From contig JBMNRD010000004.1 of NCBI GenBank assembly GCA_050944475.1, forward strand, positions 176,925 to 240,924: a stretch of DNA of 64,000 nucleotides, written 5' to 3'. Positions 53,443 through 61,341 of this stretch are shown piece after piece. Position 1 is the stretch's first letter. Each line of letters starts with the position of its first letter. This DNA comes from RGIG5612 sp050944475. GTDB taxonomy: Bacteria > Bacillota > Clostridia > Lachnospirales > Lachnospiraceae. Position numbers and translations under genes: made by a program. The notes beneath the pieces are model-generated. The model worked only from the letters and a program-made list of their open reading frames with translations, did no database searches and was not told where the DNA came from.

Positions 53443-53457
53443 GAACGGAGGTCTGAA

Positions 53458-54186
53458 ATGGTTCCGACTCCACATATTGCTGCGGAGAAAAAAGATATTG
53501 CAAAGGTTGTAATTATGCCCGGCGACCCTTTAAGGTCCCGCTGGATGGCGACGCATTTTCTTGAAAATCCGCGTCTGGTAAATGACCTCCGCGGCGTACA
53601 GGGCTACACCGGAAAATGGAACGGCAAGGACGTTACCGTTATGGCCAGTGGAATGGGCATTCCGTCCATGGGTCTTTATGCCTACGAGCTGTTTAATTTC
53701 TACGGTGTTGATTTAATTATCAGAACCGGAACAGCGGGCAGCATCCGGCCGGATGTAAATGTAATGGATGTGATAATTGCCGATACGGCACCGACGAATT
53801 CCTCCTTCCTTAACCAACTCAGCCTGCCGGCGGACTACATTCCGGCGGCGGATAAAGGCACCTTAAGAAAAGCCGTTACAATTGCGGAAAATGTAATTGC
53901 AAAATACAAGGGAAAAAGAAATCTTCACGTAGGACCGGTTTTGACTCAGGAGATTTATTACAGCATGGAGGAAAATATTGTTGAAAACTGGGCGAAAAAG
54001 GGTATCCTTGCATTTGAAATGGAAGCGGCCGCCCTGTATGCGAACGCAGCTCAGGCCGGCAAAAAAGCCCTCTCCTTATTCACGGTTTCCAACAACATCC
54101 TTGACGGGTCGGAAATGGACCCGAAACTAAGAGAAACTTCTCTTGTAGACATGACAATAATTGCGCTAAGGACAGCAAACGAATGA
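53458..54186 (+). CDS. deoD: Purine-nucleoside phosphorylase DeoD type
   Basis: Protein of 242 aa behind ACGGAGG. Phosphate loop VVIMPGDPLRSRWMA, GMGIPSMGLYAYELF, RTGTAGSIRPDV and the nucleoside site EMEAAALYANA with SNNI. Cleaves purine nucleosides with phosphate; together with the SAH hydrolase it could recycle adenosine. Hexameric family with normal length. Its stop overlaps the next start (ATGA). Confidence 0.95.
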   Translation: MVPTPHIAAEKKDIAKVVIMPGDPLRSRWMATHFLENPRLVNDLRGVQGYTGKWNGKDVTVMASGMGIPSMGLYAYELFNFYGVDLIIRTGTAGSIRPDVNVMDVIIADTAPTNSSFLNQLSLPADYIPAADKGTLRKAVTIAENVIAKYKGKRNLHVGPVLTQEIYYSMEENIVENWAKKGILAFEMEAAALYANAAQAGKKALSLFTVSNNILDGSEMDPKLRETSLVDMTIIALRTANE

Positions 54187-56228
54187 AAAAACGAAACAGA
54201 GAAATAATTGAGAACAACTGCAACGTTCTCATAAACAGCAAAAAAACCCTTGAGGACATTTTCAAAATCACATTCTCCCGCCCTGAGGAAATAATGGCCG
54301 AGTGGCTGGAGGACAGAAATATTTGCTCTATGACATTTGCCGAGGGCGAAAAGCGCATACGAATAGCAGCCGATGAACTGCGCCGCGAAATCGGAAGCAA
54401 GAATACGTATGTCGCCCTCGATATGGAAAACAGTGTTCGGTGGATTATCGCCTTCTGGGGCATTCTTATGAGCGGAAACAAACCGTATTTGGTAAACAGA
54501 AGGCATCCGGCGAAGCTGACTCGGGGAGCAATCAGTACGCTTAACATAACATTTGCCGTGGCGGAAGGTGAAATAAGCTACCCGTGCATTTATATTGACG
54601 GGATGACATTGGGGCAGACAAGCAACGAAAATTGCGGCGAGGATGTCGGCAACGGTAGTAGATCCGGCAGCAAGGTCGGCGGCGGCATCGGTAGCAAAGA
54701 CAACGGCAACGACGGTTGCGCCGACAACGGTCCCGACTTTGCGGGCACTTTCGCAAATGAACTTGCCCTGTCAACCTCAGCGACCACTCTGAACGAAGTA
54801 ATCTGTATCTACACCGGCGAACAGGTTGCAAACCAAATAATGAACTGCGAAGGAATTCTGAAAGAAAACAAGCTGATGGCAAAATTCTATCACGGCTCAC
54901 TAAAACAGCTTGCATTCCTGCCCTTCTATCATATATTCGGCCTGATGGCAGTATATTTCTGGTTTTCGTTCTTTTCAAGAACAATGGTTTTCATAGAAGA
55001 CTACTCTGCGGACTCTATACTGACCACGGCAAGAAAACTTGAAGTTACGCATATTTTTGCCGTGCCGATGCTATGGCACGCCATAGAAAAACAGGTAAAG
55101 GCCCGGGTGCGAGCTCAAGGGCCCAAAAAGGAAAAGAAATTTTATAAAGGCCTCGAAATCTCTACAAAGCTTCAGAATGCCTTTCCGAATGCGGGACGTT
55201 TTATCGCCCTGCGTATGATGAAGGAAATCACAAGCCGGCTGTTCGGATACAGCCCGTCATTTTTGATCAGCGGGGGCGGATTTATTAAAGACTCTGCGCT
55301 TTATATGTTCAACGGCCTCGGCTACCCGCTTCACAACGGCTATGGCATGAGCGAGACGGGTATCACATCCGTCGAGCTCAGATCCAAGGTTAAGCATAGA
55401 AACGAAAATTCCATCGGCAAACCCTTCGATTCGGTCCGTTATAAGATTGAAAAAGACGGCGTACTTTACGTTTCGGGGGATTCCATTTGTGTCAAAATAA
55501 TAAGAAACGGCGTGGAAATTCCGATGGAAAAGCGCTACAATACAGGCGACATTGCGTTTGAGGATTCCGAGGGCAATTATTATCTTAAAGGCCGCATAGA
55601 TGACCGTATCATCGGCGAATCCGGTGAAAACGTCAACCCCGACGAAATTGAAAAACATCTGGATTTCGAGCATGCTTTGAATCTGTGCGTTTGGGGCGAG
55701 GGTGAAGGCAGCGCCGAAGAAATTGCCCTTGTAATACAGCTCGGAAGAGACTTGTCAAAGAAAAAAATTGAAGAAACTGCGCAGGCAGCATTTGCTCAGT
55801 CCGATAAGCTTCCCGGAACATATCAGATTAGAAAATTCTACTTCACCTTCGATCCTATTTGCGCCGAGACCGCAGTGAAGGTGAGCCGGAGCTATCTGAA
55901 AAGAGGGCTTGCAAACGGAAGCATAAAAATTTATCCGTTTGCCGATGTTCTTGAAGGACGTGTGTCGGGCCGGGAGGCTATAGACCCCTTAAACGAACTT
56001 GCCGTTAAAGCCAGGGATGCCTTCGCCGAATTCTTAGACGTTGCGGCAGAAGACATTTATATGGATGACCATTTCATTTACGACCTTAACGGCACCAGTT
56101 TGGATTATTTCTCGCTGGTTATAAAAATCAACGAAGTTATGGGCATTCACCTCACTTTTGACAAAGAAAGCGCCTGCCACACAGTGCGGGACTTTTGCAG
56201 AGAAATTGAAAAAAGAGGCTTGAACTGA
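54183..56228 (+). CDS. AMP-dependent acyl ligase with C-terminal acyl carrier domain
   Basis: Protein of 681 aa. ANL-family adenylating domain: FLPFYHIFGLMAVYF, YGMSETGITSVELR, YNTGDIAFEDSEGNYYLKGR and a K in ETAVKVSR near the end. The phosphate loop is degenerate (TSATTLNEVICIYTG instead of TSGTTGxPK). Residues 148-190 are a Gly/Asn/Asp/Ser-rich insert. The C-terminal 85 residues are an acyl carrier domain with the phosphopantetheine Ser in LNGTSLDYFSL. It may load fatty or other acids on its own carrier for the two acyltransferases encoded next. Confidence 0.8.
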   Translation: MKKRNREIIENNCNVLINSKKTLEDIFKITFSRPEEIMAEWLEDRNICSMTFAEGEKRIRIAADELRREIGSKNTYVALDMENSVRWIIAFWGILMSGNKPYLVNRRHPAKLTRGAISTLNITFAVAEGEISYPCIYIDGMTLGQTSNENCGEDVGNGSRSGSKVGGGIGSKDNGNDGCADNGPDFAGTFANELALSTSATTLNEVICIYTGEQVANQIMNCEGILKENKLMAKFYHGSLKQLAFLPFYHIFGLMAVYFWFSFFSRTMVFIEDYSADSILTTARKLEVTHIFAVPMLWHAIEKQVKARVRAQGPKKEKKFYKGLEISTKLQNAFPNAGRFIALRMMKEITSRLFGYSPSFLISGGGFIKDSALYMFNGLGYPLHNGYGMSETGITSVELRSKVKHRNENSIGKPFDSVRYKIEKDGVLYVSGDSICVKIIRNGVEIPMEKRYNTGDIAFEDSEGNYYLKGRIDDRIIGESGENVNPDEIEKHLDFEHALNLCVWGEGEGSAEEIALVIQLGRDLSKKKIEETAQAAFAQSDKLPGTYQIRKFYFTFDPICAETAVKVSRSYLKRGLANGSIKIYPFADVLEGRVSGREAIDPLNELAVKARDAFAEFLDVAAEDIYMDDHFIYDLNGTSLDYFSLVIKINEVMGIHLTFDKESACHTVRDFCREIEKRGLN

Positions 56229-56867
56229 TTGAATAAACTGTTTTTGTATTTCACAAAACTCACCGGATTTTTGCCGGCGCAGCTGATACTCCGCTGGAAG
56301 ATTCACTATGAAAACAAGGCTGCCCAGAGCACATATTTGCCCAAAGGAACCATCCTTATGTCAAATCATAAATCACTGTGGGACTTCCCTTTGTATCTGG
56401 TAATGTTCTTCAGGGCGCCGGTGCATTTTCTTATAGCTGAGGTTATCTACGAAAAGGGCGCCTTTATGAGTTGGCTTTTGAAGTCACTCGGCTGTATAAG
56501 GGTTAACCGCACGACATACGACTTCAGCTTTATTGATGAATGCGTGGATTTGCTGAAGAAGGGTGAGAGGATCGGTATTTTCCCCGAGGGGCAGCTGCCG
56601 CGGAACGGGAAAATGTCCAAATTTGCTCCAAGCTGCGTAATGATTGCGCTGGCGGCAGATGCGGAAATTGTTCCTGTGTTTACCGAGGGAAATTACGGAT
56701 TTTTTAATAAAAACAACGTGATGATAGGTGAGAGAATTTATCTGCGCGATATTTGCAAAAGCGAACACCCGTCACGTGAAGAGATTCAAGCCTGTAATGA
56801 TTACCTGCTTGCAAGAATACTGGAACTTGAAAAGAAATTAAAGGAACAAACGGGAACCGATGAGTAA
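56229..56867 (+). CDS. Lysophospholipid acyltransferase (PlsC-like), first copy
   Basis: Protein of 212 aa starting at TTG 56229 directly after the ligase stop. Acyltransferase motifs NHKSLWDFP (HX4D) and FPEGQLPRNGKM. It likely transfers an acyl group from ACP or CoA to a glycerolipid or sugar acceptor at the membrane. The TTG start lowers certainty of the exact N-terminus. Overlaps the next gene by 8 nt. Confidence 0.88.
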   Translation: MNKLFLYFTKLTGFLPAQLILRWKIHYENKAAQSTYLPKGTILMSNHKSLWDFPLYLVMFFRAPVHFLIAEVIYEKGAFMSWLLKSLGCIRVNRTTYDFSFIDECVDLLKKGERIGIFPEGQLPRNGKMSKFAPSCVMIALAADAEIVPVFTEGNYGFFNKNNVMIGERIYLRDICKSEHPSREEIQACNDYLLARILELEKKLKEQTGTDE

Positions 56868-57489
56868 TGTTTCAAATTGGCGAAAACTCACCATCGACAT
56901 AGGCAATGTATTTCTTTCACCGCTGATTCTGCATTTCAGGGTGAAGAAGCTGTACGCCGATAATGTGAGTCCTGAAGAAATAAAGGCATTAAAGGGTGCT
57001 CTGATTGCGGCAAATCACGTCGGCTTTTCAGACCCCCTTATCCTGAATTCAATCTTCTGGAACAGACGGTTTTTTTATACTGCCAGCGAAGAGGTTATGA
57101 CGGGCTTCAAAGGGCGGCTGCTTAACGCCGCAGGCTGTATTAAGCTTGACCGCACTACAGCCGACTTTGAAGGCATAAAAAGATGTGCGGCGGTTTTGAA
57201 GGACGGTTCTCTACTGGGATTATTCCCGCAGGGCCATATTGACGGAGACGGCGCAAAGGGCGGCATGGTGCTTATCGCCGCTATGGCAAAGGTCCCCATC
57301 GTTCCGACATATATCGGGAAAAGAAAGCGTTTTTGGCTGAGGCACAAGGTTGTTTTCGGAAAACCTGTCAACATAGCCGACTACACACAAAAGTTCCTTC
57401 CGGGAAAGAATGAGATTGACATGATTCTTGAAGAATATGACCGGCGCATGGAGGCCTGCAGGGATATTTTGCAAAAACAATGTGACTGA
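56860..57489 (+). CDS. Lysophospholipid acyltransferase (PlsC-like), second copy
   Basis: Protein of 209 aa. Motifs NHVGFSDPLI (HX4D) and FPQGHIDGDGAK (E replaced by Q at the usual FPEG). Related to but clearly different from the preceding acyltransferase, so the two may add acyl chains to different positions. The FPQG change could alter substrate choice. Overlaps the first copy by 8 nt. Confidence 0.85.
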   Translation: MSNVSNWRKLTIDIGNVFLSPLILHFRVKKLYADNVSPEEIKALKGALIAANHVGFSDPLILNSIFWNRRFFYTASEEVMTGFKGRLLNAAGCIKLDRTTADFEGIKRCAAVLKDGSLLGLFPQGHIDGDGAKGGMVLIAAMAKVPIVPTYIGKRKRFWLRHKVVFGKPVNIADYTQKFLPGKNEIDMILEEYDRRMEACRDILQKQCD

Positions 57490-57586
57490 GTGCTTAATTG
57501 GCAAAAATAACGCTCCGGCGCAAACTCCGGTATTTCACGAATGAATAAATGCGACGTGGCAAAAACGGATGCGGAGGGGAAACAGG

Positions 57587-57817
57587 ATGGATATTGAAGC
57601 AAAATTAAGAGAAATTATCAGAGGCTTTGATGAATCGATCGATGTGGATTCATTAAACAGGGACTCCTCGCTTGAGGATGACCTGGACATGAGCTCCATA
57701 TCGCTGCTGTACCTTGCAGTGATGCTGGAAGAAGAGTTTGGCGTGGATTTTTCGAACATCGATTTGGAAGAGTTGAAAACCGTCGGCGACATTATAGATT
57801 TGATTGAGGCCTCGTAA
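57587..57817 (+). CDS. Acyl carrier protein
   Basis: Start ATG 57587 with GGAGGGG upstream; the frame also opens at 57569. 76 aa, acidic, four-helix carrier with the phosphopantetheine Ser in DLDMSSISLL. The usual DSL is MSS here, a variant seen in specialised carriers. Together with the ligase-ACP fusion and two acyltransferases it suggests a dedicated lipid pathway rather than the general fatty acid synthesis carrier. Confidence 0.85.
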   Translation: MDIEAKLREIIRGFDESIDVDSLNRDSSLEDDLDMSSISLLYLAVMLEEEFGVDFSNIDLEELKTVGDIIDLIEAS

Positions 57818-57885
57818 ATCTGATGACCTATAAAACAATCGAGAACTTTCTTGATAATTAAAGAGCAACCGGACAGGGGAAAACT

Positions 57886-59268
57886 GTGAGGAAAAACGAC
57901 CGGATTCAACTGAAAATTACAGATCTCGGGGCCAACGGCGAGGGTGTAGGGCGTTATAACGACTATGCCTTTTTTGTTAAGAACGCAGTTGTCGGTGACG
58001 AAGTCAGCGCCGTGATAACTAGGATGAATAAGGGATACGGATTTGCGAAGACATTGGAAATAATTGTTCCTTCCGAAGATCGTGTCACGCCGCCCTGCCC
58101 TAACGCGTCCCGCTGCGGCGGCTGCCAGATAATGCAACTTAGCTACCCTGCCCAACTGGCATTCAAACAGTCCAAAGTTAAGAACAATTTGGAGCGCATC
58201 GGCGGGCAGAAGGATTTTGTAATGCGCGACATCATCGGCATGGATGAAGATGACACTCTTCATTACCGTAACAAGGTGCAATTTCCTGTGGGCAGGAAGC
58301 CTGACGGCACTGTGGTCACGGGATTTTACGCCGGCAGAACTCATTACATCGTGCCGACGGATAATTGCCCGGTATCGTCAAAGGCGGCAAACCGGGCGAC
58401 CGCCGTTGTTAGGGATTTCATTTCCCGGCAGGGCGTCAGCATATATGACGAAATCACGGGTAAAGGTCTTGTAAGGCATATCCTGATTCGAACGGGAACA
58501 ACGACCGGTCAACTGATGGTGTGCCTTGTGATAAACGGTAACCGATTGACCGGCGCCGGAGGAAATGTCGAAAAAGCTTTTGTCCAAGCCCTGACTGAAA
58601 AAATACCGAAAATCAACAGCATTTGCCTGAACATTAACAAGAAGAACACCAATGTAATACTGGGCAGCAAAATAATCTGCCTCCACGGAAATGATTATAT
58701 TGAGGATAAAATCGGGGAGCTGACTTTTAGAATCTCGCCGCTGTCATTTTTCCAGACAAACAGCATGCAAGCCCGCAAGCTTTATGACAAAGCACTGGAA
58801 TATGCGGGTCTTACCGGTGAAGAGACGGTGTGGGATTTATATTGCGGCATCGGCGCGATTTCACTTTTTCTGGCTCAACGGGCAAAGAAAGTGTATGGCG
58901 TGGAAATAGTTCCCGCTGCTATCGATAATGCTGCCTGCAACGCCCGGCTTAACGACATCACCAACGCCGAATTCTTTTGCGGTCCGGCGGAGGAAGTGTT
59001 CGCAGAAGCTGTGCGGGGCGGCAAAGCCGGCGCCAACGTTGTAGTGGTTAACCCGCCAAGGAAAGGCTGCGATGCTTCCCTTCTTGAGGCAATCATGGAA
59101 GTTGCGCCGGCAAAAATAGTCTACGTCAGCTGCGACAGCGCGACGCTGGCCCGTGATGTGAAAATACTAAGTGAAAAATACAAGCTGGTTGAGGCAACTC
59201 CGGTGGATCTGTTTCCGCATACGGTTCATGTTGAGACGGTGGTATTGATGTCAAGGGTGGATAAATAA
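57886..59268 (+). CDS. rlmD: 23S rRNA (uracil1939-C5)-methyltransferase RlmD type
   Basis: Protein of 460 aa starting at GTG 57886 behind AGGGGAAAAC. N-terminal TRAM domain (LKITDLGANGEGVGRYNDYAFF), Fe-S site CPNASRCGGC, SAM motif WDLYCGIGAISLFLA, VNPPRKGC, and the catalytic Cys in YVSCDSATLARD. It methylates U1939 (or U747 if the RlmC/RlmCD type) in 23S rRNA. It is followed by a terminator at 59300. Confidence 0.93.
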   Translation: MRKNDRIQLKITDLGANGEGVGRYNDYAFFVKNAVVGDEVSAVITRMNKGYGFAKTLEIIVPSEDRVTPPCPNASRCGGCQIMQLSYPAQLAFKQSKVKNNLERIGGQKDFVMRDIIGMDEDDTLHYRNKVQFPVGRKPDGTVVTGFYAGRTHYIVPTDNCPVSSKAANRATAVVRDFISRQGVSIYDEITGKGLVRHILIRTGTTTGQLMVCLVINGNRLTGAGGNVEKAFVQALTEKIPKINSICLNINKKNTNVILGSKIICLHGNDYIEDKIGELTFRISPLSFFQTNSMQARKLYDKALEYAGLTGEETVWDLYCGIGAISLFLAQRAKKVYGVEIVPAAIDNAACNARLNDITNAEFFCGPAEEVFAEAVRGGKAGANVVVVNPPRKGCDASLLEAIMEVAPAKIVYVSCDSATLARDVKILSEKYKLVEATPVDLFPHTVHVETVVLMSRVDK

Positions 59269-59299
59269 AAGTGTAATAAGACAAGTAAATAAAGGCTTT

Positions 59300-59348
59300 C
59301 CGTGATTTGAGGTCTGGTTTTAAGCCGGAAGGGTAATCACGGTTTTTT
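59300..59348 (+). terminator. Terminator after rlmD
   Basis: CCGTGATT (59300-59307) pairs with AATCACGG (59335-59342), followed by six T (59343-59348). The loop of 27 nt can fold further (GGTTTTAAGCC). It ends the core block; the sequence after it is markedly AT-rich. Confidence 0.88.
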
Positions 59349-59602
59349 GCTTTTAGGGAAGTTATCAAAGATTGGTGAATTTGAAAAATCATCAACAAAT
59401 ATCGTCGATGACTAAGTGAGTTGATAAGATGGTTGGCAAAATAATAGTGAGTTGACAATGTGACTATCAGATTGAAAGTTGAAATTGAAATATATATGCA
59501 CGTGGAAGGCAATTAAAATAGCTATCCAGAAAATCCGGTGCCAATCATTAAATAAACGCATCCGTATTTTTACGCCAATATCCACGGTGCAATTTATATT
59601 AA

Positions 59603-59622
59603 TTTGGTATTCAAGTACCAAA
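59603..59622. promoter_or_regulatory. Candidate operator upstream of the restriction-modification genes
   Basis: TTTGGTA (59603-59609), TTCAAG, TACCAAA (59616-59622): a perfect 7-bp hyphenated palindrome, 14 nt before the -35 box at 59637. No controller gene is visible in the window. The remainder of 59349-59602 is AT-rich with no feature I can support. Confidence 0.45.
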
Positions 59623-59636
59623 AGTTAAATTAGCGA

Positions 59637-59665
59637 TTGACAAATTTGTTAAACCGTGATATTCT
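59637..59665 (+). promoter_or_regulatory. Promoter of the type I-like restriction-modification operon
   Basis: TTGACA (59637-59642), 17-bp spacer, TATTCT (59660-59665). AGGAGG at 59691-59696 serves the first gene. A 4-codon open frame (ATG 59701 to TAA 59715) starts 4 nt after AGGAGG and overlaps the true start at 59708, so translation re-initiation is possible. Confidence 0.7.
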
Positions 59666-59707
59666 TGATTTATCAAATCAGCTATTGGTAAGGAGGAAAA
59701 ATGAATT

Positions 59708-61327
59708 ATGACTAACGAGATTGAAAAAAACACCTTTGAATACTTAGATTTATTTAGAGGGTTTACTGAGAGTGACTCCTATCTTCCTGCTGCGCTTCTT
59801 GTGGCTGAAACAAAGGAAGAGTACTTTGACAAAAATATTTATGATGATTCAGAAGAGCGAATCTACGAGACTATGCTGACAGTTGCAGATAGGCTCGATA
59901 TTATTAACCCGTTTAGAGATAAGACACAATTTACCAGAGTGTATAATGCCTATGATGTTTTTAAGGGAGAGGTCAACTGGGAATTGATTATTGCCCAGAG
60001 TGATAGAAGATATGGTGGGTACTCAGTAATTTCTAATGCTCTATCTGAAGAGTACGGCAGTCGCTTTAAACTTGACGCAGATGAGGTTCTTATTGCCGAA
60101 GGGGAAAAATTTGCTCCAAATCTAAAGAAACTAATCGATGAACATCCTGGTTGCAACTATACCATTACAACTGAAGAAAAAATCAGTTTTCACATAATTA
60201 ACAGAATTTTTGCTGGTTATAAAAATGTAAAAATATTGAATGCAAGTATATATCAATACGGTTTCACAAACAGTCGTTACGATCTTATATTCTCTGTACC
60301 TAATTTCGGAACAAGAAATCTTGCTGAAGATGAAAATTTTATGAGTAGAGATCAAGATGCGGTAGCGCTTGAAAACCTGCTTCTTCATACAAATAATGGT
60401 GGTGAGCTTATAATCACAATGCCGGCTAGAATCACATTTGCTCATGGAAAGATTGGAGTGCTTAGGCAGTTTGTTCAACAGACTTACTGCTTAAAAGAAA
60501 TTACAGAACTTCCAGAAGGTGCGTTTGAAGGAACAGGGATTAAAACTTACCTTATCGACGTTGTAAATACCAAGCCAGGTGATGATGATGTGATAGTCCG
60601 TCGATATAAATCTGGTCCTCGTAAGAACAAACGTGATATGGCTAATAAATTTATTATCGATGAAGAAACATTCGTTATGTTAGAGGAACTTGAGGAACTT
60701 GGTGATTGGAGTATAAATAAAATATTCTCTCAGCAAGATGAAGAGTGGATAAAATTCCAAGAATCATCTATTCGTAAAATTGCTTTGGGAGATGTTGCTG
60801 AAGTTTTCCGAGGAAAATCAGTATCAAAAAAAGACCCAACCGGAAGTGTTGGTGTCGTTAACATCTCGAATATAGGTGATTACGATATTGATTATGATAG
60901 TCTAGATCACTTTGATGAAGAAGAACGTAAGATTTCAAACTACATTCTTAAAGAAGGTGACGTACTAATACCTGCAAGAGGAACTGCAATTAGAACCTCT
61001 ATCTTTCGCGAGCAGAGCTATCCATGCATCGCTTCATCTAACATCATTGTAATCCGACCTGAAGTAAAGATGCTTAGCAGCGTGTATTTAAAATTGTTCT
61101 TAGACAGCCCTCTTGGGCAAAAGATGATAAGTGGTGTACAACAAGGAAGTACAGTAATTAATATCAGTTACAAAGACTTAAATGCCTTGGAAATACCTGT
61201 TCCTTCAATTGAAGAACAACATATGAAGGCTGATGAATATGAAAAAGAGTTAGAAATCTACAAAGAAACTGTTGAGGTTGCTGAAAAGCGCTGGAATAAA
61301 GTTTTAGATAAGCTACGAGAACTTTAA
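59708..61327 (+). CDS. Degenerate N6-methylase / HsdS target-recognition fusion
   Basis: Protein of 539 aa. Residues about 90-330 resemble the methylase fold of type I HsdM proteins, but the catalytic NPPF is SVPNFG (198-201) and the SAM-binding FxGxG motif is not visible, so methyl transfer is unlikely. Residues about 355-539 form one HsdS-type half: ALGDVAEVFRGKSVSKKD, then VLIPARGT and IEIPVPS-like ALEIPVPSIEEQ with a conserved helix at the end. A full HsdS has two such halves. It may combine DNA recognition with a structural methylase-like domain that replaces one HsdM copy. Confidence 0.72.
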   Translation: MTNEIEKNTFEYLDLFRGFTESDSYLPAALLVAETKEEYFDKNIYDDSEERIYETMLTVADRLDIINPFRDKTQFTRVYNAYDVFKGEVNWELIIAQSDRRYGGYSVISNALSEEYGSRFKLDADEVLIAEGEKFAPNLKKLIDEHPGCNYTITTEEKISFHIINRIFAGYKNVKILNASIYQYGFTNSRYDLIFSVPNFGTRNLAEDENFMSRDQDAVALENLLLHTNNGGELIITMPARITFAHGKIGVLRQFVQQTYCLKEITELPEGAFEGTGIKTYLIDVVNTKPGDDDVIVRRYKSGPRKNKRDMANKFIIDEETFVMLEELEELGDWSINKIFSQQDEEWIKFQESSIRKIALGDVAEVFRGKSVSKKDPTGSVGVVNISNIGDYDIDYDSLDHFDEEERKISNYILKEGDVLIPARGTAIRTSIFREQSYPCIASSNIIVIRPEVKMLSSVYLKLFLDSPLGQKMISGVQQGSTVINISYKDLNALEIPVPSIEEQHMKADEYEKELEIYKETVEVAEKRWNKVLDKLREL

Positions 61328-61341
61328 TAGGAGGTATCATT

